Positions 6,447 to 9,381 of a stretch of DNA of 9,381 bases are shown here, one piece after another. Below the pieces are notes generated by a model that was not told where the DNA came from, ran no database searches, and saw only the letters and a list, made by a program, of their open reading frames with translations. This DNA comes from Candidatus Zixiibacteriota bacterium (GTDB taxonomy: Bacteria > Zixibacteria > MSB-5A5 > RBG-16-43-9). A program made the position numbers and the translations under genes. Within the stretch, counting starts at the first letter, position 1; each line of letters starts with the position of its first letter. The DNA is taken from positions 1-9,381 of the forward strand of contig JAOUFL010000083.1 in assembly GCA_029858245.1 (NCBI GenBank). Reading direction: 5' to 3'.

Positions 6447-7298
6447 TCAATCAATGTGTATGTTAATGAGGGGAAGCAACTTTAAATACTTGGGGTTGTT
6501 CTTGCAGTAATTCAGCAGCCCGATTTGAATCCCGTTCAAATTTTCAGCATGATTGAAAATTCCTACAGTCAATCCCTTTAACTCTCGTTTTACCCTGCAA
6601 TATGCTCCAATTCCTACCCCCTTAAGCTCCTTAGTTTTAATTCTTAATCCTGCAATGGCAATCCCGGAAATTTTACTGGAACCAATACCGTATCCACCTA
6701 TGGCAATTCCCTTGATACTGTTATGTGCCGCTACTCCTATTCCTCCTACTGAGACCCCGGCTAAATCTTCACCTATCACCCCGATACCTCCAATAGCAAT
6801 ACCCAGTTGATTCTCGTTAGCTACTCCAATCCCTCCAACTCCTATCCCCTTGAACTCTCCATTTACCATACCAAATCCACCAATAGCTACCCCCTTAAAA
6901 CTTCCATTGAAAATCCCAATACCTCCAATGGCAACTCCATTTATCACCGTGGTGGTCATACCTATTAATCCCAGGGAACCCCCATTCACCTGTTGAGCTA
7001 CCACACCCACACCTCCCAAAGCCAGGCCGTTTATTGTCATTGCCTTTGGACCAAACAGCCCAAAGGCAAAGCCGTTCATCTGAAATTCCAGGTTATCCTT
7101 CGGTTTCCAGAAGGTGAGATTAATTCCGGTGACTTTTTCCACTCCCTCATCCACAAAGTTCAAACGAATTCCGGTAAGCTTTTTTGAATTCCCAAAGCTT
7201 ATACCGTACCCCTTTGCAGGGATATCCAGGGAAGAGGCAAAACAGCTTTGAATGCTGAAGATTAAAAGCAGTCCCAGCGAAAAGAAAATCTTTTTCAT
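6447..7298 (-). CDS. Exported 15-residue-repeat (GIAIGGIGV-type) surface protein
   Basis: The start is the ATG at 7296-7298, with AGGGAG 6 nt upstream; the TTG codon just before it is less likely. The product has 283 residues with a signal peptide (MKKIFFSLGLLLIFSIQ, then SCFASS; either cleavage after FA or lipidation at the cysteine is possible). The rest is a tandem array of about fourteen units of mostly 15 residues, such as GVAIGGIGIFNGSFK, GVAIGGFGMVNGEFK and GIAIGGIGVIGEDLA, with one unit of 18, one of 16 and one of 14. The array ends in GIQIGLLNYCKNNPK and LLPLINIHID. The G-h-x-h-G-G-h-G-h pattern suggests a beta-solenoid or stacked hairpins. It resembles repeat proteins known from Leptospira (LA_2272-type surface repeats) and Bacteroidota, of unknown function. 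It converges on the terminator at 6265-6300. Confidence 0.75.
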   Translation of the reverse strand: MKKIFFSLGLLLIFSIQSCFASSLDIPAKGYGISFGNSKKLTGIRLNFVDEGVEKVTGINLTFWKPKDNLEFQMNGFAFGLFGPKAMTINGLALGGVGVVAQQVNGGSLGLIGMTTTVINGVAIGGIGIFNGSFKGVAIGGFGMVNGEFKGIGVGGIGVANENQLGIAIGGIGVIGEDLAGVSVGGIGVAAHNSIKGIAIGGYGIGSSKISGIAIAGLRIKTKELKGVGIGAYCRVKRELKGLTVGIFNHAENLNGIQIGLLNYCKNNPKYLKLLPLINIHID

Positions 7299-7301
7299 CA
7301 A

Positions 7302-7317
7302 AATCTCCCTTGAGATT
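7302..7317 (-). promoter_or_regulatory. Hairpin embracing the ribosome site of the repeat-protein gene
   Basis: AATCTC (7302-7307) and GAGATT (7312-7317) are perfect reverse complements around a four-base loop. On the minus strand the transcript reads AATCTC-AAGG-GAGATT followed by TTGATG, so the AAGGGAG ribosome site is half in the loop and half in the stem. A six-pair AT-containing stem is weak. It could modulate translation with temperature or a binding factor, or be incidental. Confidence 0.3.
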
Positions 7318-7423
7318 ACATCAATAACTTATTTTAAATTTTAGTAAACTTCCCTAAATCAAAATCTTGTTGCATAGATAATCAAAGAGGGGGGGAAAAT
7401 CAAGTGGGAAAATCGAATATAAT

Positions 7424-7447
7424 CCCCTCTCCTTATTAAGGAGAGGG
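7424..7447. repeat. 10-bp GC-rich palindrome
   Basis: CCCTCTCCTT (7425-7434) pairs perfectly with AAGGAGAGGG (7438-7447) across the loop ATT. No T-run follows on either strand, so it is not a normal terminator. It lies between two minus-strand genes at the boundary between the chromosomal-looking and phage-like parts, and is probably the first of a group of interspersed palindromic repeats. Confidence 0.6.
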
Positions 7448-7460
7448 ATAGGTTGAAAAT

Positions 7461-7551
7461 CCTGCCAGAGGCGGGGGTGAAGTTTTGCAGGAATTCATCC
7501 GTCTTTGGAGGATTGAACCCCTGCAATATTTCAAACGCCCCTTTACCAAAG
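7461..7551. repeat. Imperfect palindromic repeat cluster
   Basis: CCTGCC/GGCGGG (7461-7466 and 7470-7475, loop AGA, one G-T pair) forms a mini-hairpin nested in CCTGC/GCAGG (7461-7465 with 7487-7491). A diverged inverted copy follows: CCTGCAATATTTCAAACGCCCC (about 7520-7541) is related to the reverse complement of GCGGGGGTGAAGTTTTGCAGG. CTTTGG (7503-7508) pairs with CCAAAG (7546-7551). The block reads as a decayed composite repeat just downstream of the holin-like gene. It shares the 12-mer GCCAGAGGCGGG (7464-7475) with the element at 7961-8053 (8032-8043). Confidence 0.45.
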
Positions 7552-7564
7552 TAACCGTTTTATG

Positions 7565-7897
7565 TCAATTGACTTTCCGGGCAATGGCTGCCTGAGCAGC
7601 TCTGGAAGCTACCTCTTTAGTGGCACCGGTTATATCTATGATTTTATCGATTGCCTGGTCCAGCCATTCAGTCCACTTTAGTTTTGGATATTTCAGCCTG
7701 AAATAATCCGTGACCTCATCTGCGATCAGAAGGATATAGGTTGCCATCTTCCTTTTTCTCTCAGTGGAAAGGTAAGGCAGAAGATATTGTTTTGCCAGCC
7801 AGGCAACCACCAGAGTGATTAAAGCCCCGATCCCGGACAGAACCCAACCACCGACTGTAGAGAATATGGAAAGGGGGATTAATGAAGCATTAAACAT
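7565..7897 (-). CDS. Holin-like small membrane protein (LLH-type)
   Basis: The 110-residue protein has one clear transmembrane segment (about residues 14-36, TVGGWVLSGIGALITLVVAW). A charged linker STERKRK and an amphipathic helical tail follow (ATYILLIADEVTDYF..., then AIDKIIDITGATKEVASRAAQAAIARK). One N-terminal membrane helix plus a helical tail with a late G-x-x-x-x-V-x-x-A-A-x-A-A-I pattern is typical of the phage holin LLH superfamily. Holins form the membrane lesion that releases the endolysin; here the endolysin-like gene lies 226 nt upstream on the same strand. A perfect AGGAGG (7902-7907) precedes the ATG at 7895-7897. Sequence conservation in this family is low, so the call rests on architecture and neighbours. 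Confidence 0.6.
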   Translation of the reverse strand: MFNASLIPLSIFSTVGGWVLSGIGALITLVVAWLAKQYLLPYLSTERKRKMATYILLIADEVTDYFRLKYPKLKWTEWLDQAIDKIIDITGATKEVASRAAQAAIARKVN

Positions 7898-7922
7898 AAA
7901 ACCTCCTTTTATTTTTTTGTAG

Positions 7923-7943
7923 GGACAGAACCTGGTTCTGTCC
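7923..7943. repeat. 9-bp perfect palindrome with loop CTG
   Basis: GGACAGAAC (7923-7931) and GTTCTGTCC (7935-7943) form a perfect stem with a three-base loop. On the plus strand TTTGTTTTTT follows, giving terminator geometry in the direction opposite to the flanking genes. On the minus strand it sits directly upstream of the ribosome site of the holin-like gene. It may be an interspersed palindrome, since very similar GTAGGGACAG-type elements recur in uncultured-bacterium genomes in my recollection, or a terminator of antisense transcription. Confidence 0.55.
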
Positions 7944-7960
7944 TTTGTTTTTTGAATCTG

Positions 7961-8053
7961 TCATTGCGAGGAGTCCCGCCATTGGCGGGACGACAAAGCA
8001 ATCTACATGGAGTAAATGGATTGCTTCACCCGCCAGAGGCGGGTTCGCAATGA
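7961..8053. repeat. MITE-like composite palindromic element
   Basis: The element is framed by perfect 9-bp terminal inverted repeats, TCATTGCGA (7961-7969) and TCGCAATGA (8045-8053). Inside them is a second pair, AAGCAATC (7996-8003) and GATTGCTT (8019-8026). Between outer and inner arms on each side lies a 7-bp mini-hairpin: TCCCGCC-ATT-GGCGGGA (7974-7990) and ACCCGCC-AGA-GGCGGGT (8028-8044). The whole 93-bp unit can fold as a cruciform. It codes for nothing and lies between the endolysin and holin genes. Elements beginning TCATTGCGAG and containing GAAGCAATC are, from memory, widespread interspersed repeats in many bacterial genomes. Confidence 0.75.
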
Positions 8054-8123
8054 CTGCAGGTTCTTCCTTCTCTTTTTTAGAGAGAGCCCACGCCCTCGAA
8101 AAACAAATCACCAGCAGCTTTTC

Positions 8124-8606
8124 TTACTTTCTTCTCTCGAAAAGAAAATTTCCGATCTTGTTCATCAATGCCATAATCTTATAACACCAGGATTTATCAG
8201 AAGCATAATGCCGGTTCATACCGATAAGGTTTGGACCGGCATAGTATCTCCCCTTTTCATCCAGATATTCTTTGGTAATATATTTCACCACCTTCTCCAG
8301 GCACTCCACCGGCGAACTGAAGCTCAGAGCATAAGCTATCGGGTTTTTATCTAATGCTCCAAAGCCGAACAGATTATTCTTCTCCAGAAATATTTTTGAT
8401 TTTCCCCAGCCCGTCTCGAGTATGATATGTGCCAGGATATAAATCGGGTTAACCTTATTTCCCAAAGCTACCCTGAGCAAATCCTTTCCAATTCCCTGCA
8501 GAGGAGTTGATATCAAAAATGCGTCAATCTCCTCAGGTTTAATCATTCTATCCCATCCAGGTCTGGAAGGGTCTATTCTTAAATCCTTGTAAACAGACCA
8601 GGTCAT
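8124..8606 (-). CDS. GH73-type glucosaminidase, probable phage endolysin
   Basis: The frame is open from 8663, but the ATG at 8604-8606 is preferred: TGGAGG lies 9 nt upstream, and the extra N-terminal residues (MKLIFYRVKGYRNIW...) look untypical. The resulting 160-residue protein carries one domain. Its core NPIYILAHIILETGWGKS (residues 53-70) contains the GH73 acid catalyst E64, followed by NNLFGFGA (77-84), a YYAGPNL segment (121-127) and NRHYASDKSW (131-140). GH73 enzymes cleave the N-acetylglucosaminyl-beta-1,4 bond in peptidoglycan. There is no signal peptide, so release would need a holin, and a holin-like gene follows downstream. Its small size and place after a tail-type gene suggest a phage lysin rather than a housekeeping autolysin or FlgJ. 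Confidence 0.78.
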   Translation of the reverse strand: MTWSVYKDLRIDPSRPGWDRMIKPEEIDAFLISTPLQGIGKDLLRVALGNKVNPIYILAHIILETGWGKSKIFLEKNNLFGFGALDKNPIAYALSFSSPVECLEKVVKYITKEYLDEKGRYYAGPNLIGMNRHYASDKSWCYKIMALMNKIGNFLFERRK

Positions 8607-8705
8607 AATCTTGAACCTCCATATATTTCTGTACCCTTTAACCCTGTAGAAAATGAGTTTCATTTATCCTGCATGGAGAGGTATTCTATGCGTCTAAACC
8701 CCCTT

Positions 8706-9381
8706 TTACCATACCAGTTCCCAGCTTGACTGTTCCGGAACAGTAACTTTTAATCTGAGTATTGTACCATAGGGAATGTAAATGGTAAAATCATACTGGG
8801 TGCCCGGGGGGATTAATTTCGAATTGGGATAAAGGTCAAGAGACCAGTAGCCGTAACTATCCGTAGCTGTGGTTTTATAATAAGGGCTGAGCAGGACTGT
8901 CTGGTATCTCAAAGGACTATTCGAAAGTTTTGCCTCGACAGTTGCTCCCACCACCGGCTCGCCTTTTAAATCCTGAATCCAGCCGTATACACGGCATAGC
9001 TCTGGTAAGGGTGGAGAGCCCGGATTGAAAATGTCAGCATAAAAAGTGCCTGCTGTATTTCCTGAAACGATTATACTCTCGGGCACGGTAAACTGCCAGC
9101 CACTCTTTTTCATCCTGAGTTTATAAATACCATCGTTCTGGGCAAAAACAGATTTACCAAAAGAATCTGAGTTTAAAAGTCCAACCGTAGAAGTCTGTCC
9201 CTGGTTGAGCATCTGAACCTGAACGTCTTCAATCGGTGTTGAATCTGAGGATTGGAAAGTATAGACCGTAACCTGATTAGTACCTGAGCCAGATCCGCTG
9301 GTTAAAGTCCTTGTGCCCCAGATCCAGACGTGATTGGCTATAGTATCTGGATTTGTAGCTGATCCGCCTGTGATTTCCTCT
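8706..9381 (-). CDS. C-terminus of tail/adhesin-type protein with tandem carboxypeptidase-regulatory-like domains (partial)
   Basis: The reading frame is open without a stop from TAA at 8706-8708 to the right edge, so only about 224 C-terminal residues are seen; the ATG at 9210-9212 is internal. The visible part starts EEITGGSATNPDTIAN, then HVWIWGTRTLTSGSGSGT, a linker motif like those in phage tail or structural proteins. Two beta-sandwich domains follow: NQVTVYTFQSS...DVQVQMLNQG...GIYKLRM, and CRVYGWIQDLKGEPVVGATV...YGYWSLDLYP. Both have the carboxypeptidase regulatory-like pattern (G.V.D..G.PV.GA.V, then G.Y...L). The protein ends TVPEQSSWELVW. Such domains are display or adhesion modules. 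The gene reads directly into the endolysin gene, 99 nt downstream, which supports a phage tail-fibre or baseplate role. A secreted host adhesin is the main alternative. Confidence 0.6.
   Translation of the reverse strand, partial: EEITGGSATNPDTIANHVWIWGTRTLTSGSGSGTNQVTVYTFQSSDSTPIEDVQVQMLNQGQTSTVGLLNSDSFGKSVFAQNDGIYKLRMKKSGWQFTVPESIIVSGNTAGTFYADIFNPGSPPLPELCRVYGWIQDLKGEPVVGATVEAKLSNSPLRYQTVLLSPYYKTTATDSYGYWSLDLYPNSKLIPPGTQYDFTIYIPYGTILRLKVTVPEQSSWELVW

Noticed and set aside
6553..6810. Plus-strand proline/isoleucine-rich frame
   Set aside because: It is the complement of the glycine-rich repeat gene, which explains its repetitive composition.
7501..7560. tRNA-like T-arm on the minus strand (GGGGTTCAATCCTCC)
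   Set aside because: Only the T-loop-like hairpin is present; no anticodon arm, D arm or matching 7-bp acceptor stem can be built around it.
7890..8111. 73-codon minus-strand frame ending at the holin start
   Set aside because: Its middle part is the translated palindromic element (7961-8053) and its start has no ribosome site.
7945..8354. Plus-strand open frames across 7945-8354
   Set aside because: They run through the palindromic element and oppose the glucosaminidase gene; the sequences are translated repeat and antisense.
1..9381. CRISPR array
   Set aside because: No regularly spaced direct repeats were seen; the only regular repetition is the 45-bp period inside the repeat-protein gene, and the other repeats are single palindromes.

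Overview
The window looks like chromosomal DNA of an uncultured bacterium of the FCB group, most likely a Zixibacteria-like lineage. The clues are a secreted protein ending in a dockerin of the form GDV-GDG...VIYLI...GGPAP, cohesin-like secreted proteins, a DUF3078-type envelope protein, a TPR lipoprotein and a short anaerobe-type ThiC. The phylum is an inference from these families; no rRNA or other marker gene is present.

Layout. 1-572 holds no convincing gene. It contains a good sigma70-type promoter (289-317) firing leftward out of the window, a perfect 11-bp hairpin (35-60) and a doubtful 38-codon frame. 573-1319 (minus) is a secreted cohesin-like/dockerin protein with its own promoter. 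1503-2369 (minus) is a DUF3078-like envelope protein. A divergent intergenic region leads to thiC (2566-3819, plus), followed 41 nt later by a TPR lipoprotein (3861-5354, plus, TTG start). After a 310-nt gap with a terminator-like hairpin and two overlapping small frames comes a secreted cohesin-like protein (5665-6234, plus). It ends at a strong bidirectional terminator shared with the convergent gene 6447-7298 (minus), which encodes an exported protein built of about fourteen 15-residue glycine-rich repeats.

From about 7420 the character changes. Clustered GC-rich palindromes (7424-7551, 7923-7943, 7961-8053) are interleaved with a minus-strand, phage-like run: the C-terminus of a tail/adhesin-type protein (cut by the right edge), a GH73-type glucosaminidase (endolysin) and a one-TM holin-like protein. 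This resembles a phage late tail-lysis module. No integrase, portal, capsid or attachment site is visible, so whether it is a prophage end, a remnant or a domesticated device cannot be decided here.

How the genes fit together. The left two thirds are mostly exported or envelope proteins around one metabolic gene: ThiC makes the pyrimidine half of thiamine. The dockerin protein and the two cohesin-like domains could form a cell-surface assembly. The most interesting items are this possible cohesin/dockerin system, the 15-residue repeat protein, the phage-like lysis module flanked by nested palindromes, and an apparently frameshifted small gene at 5394-5635.
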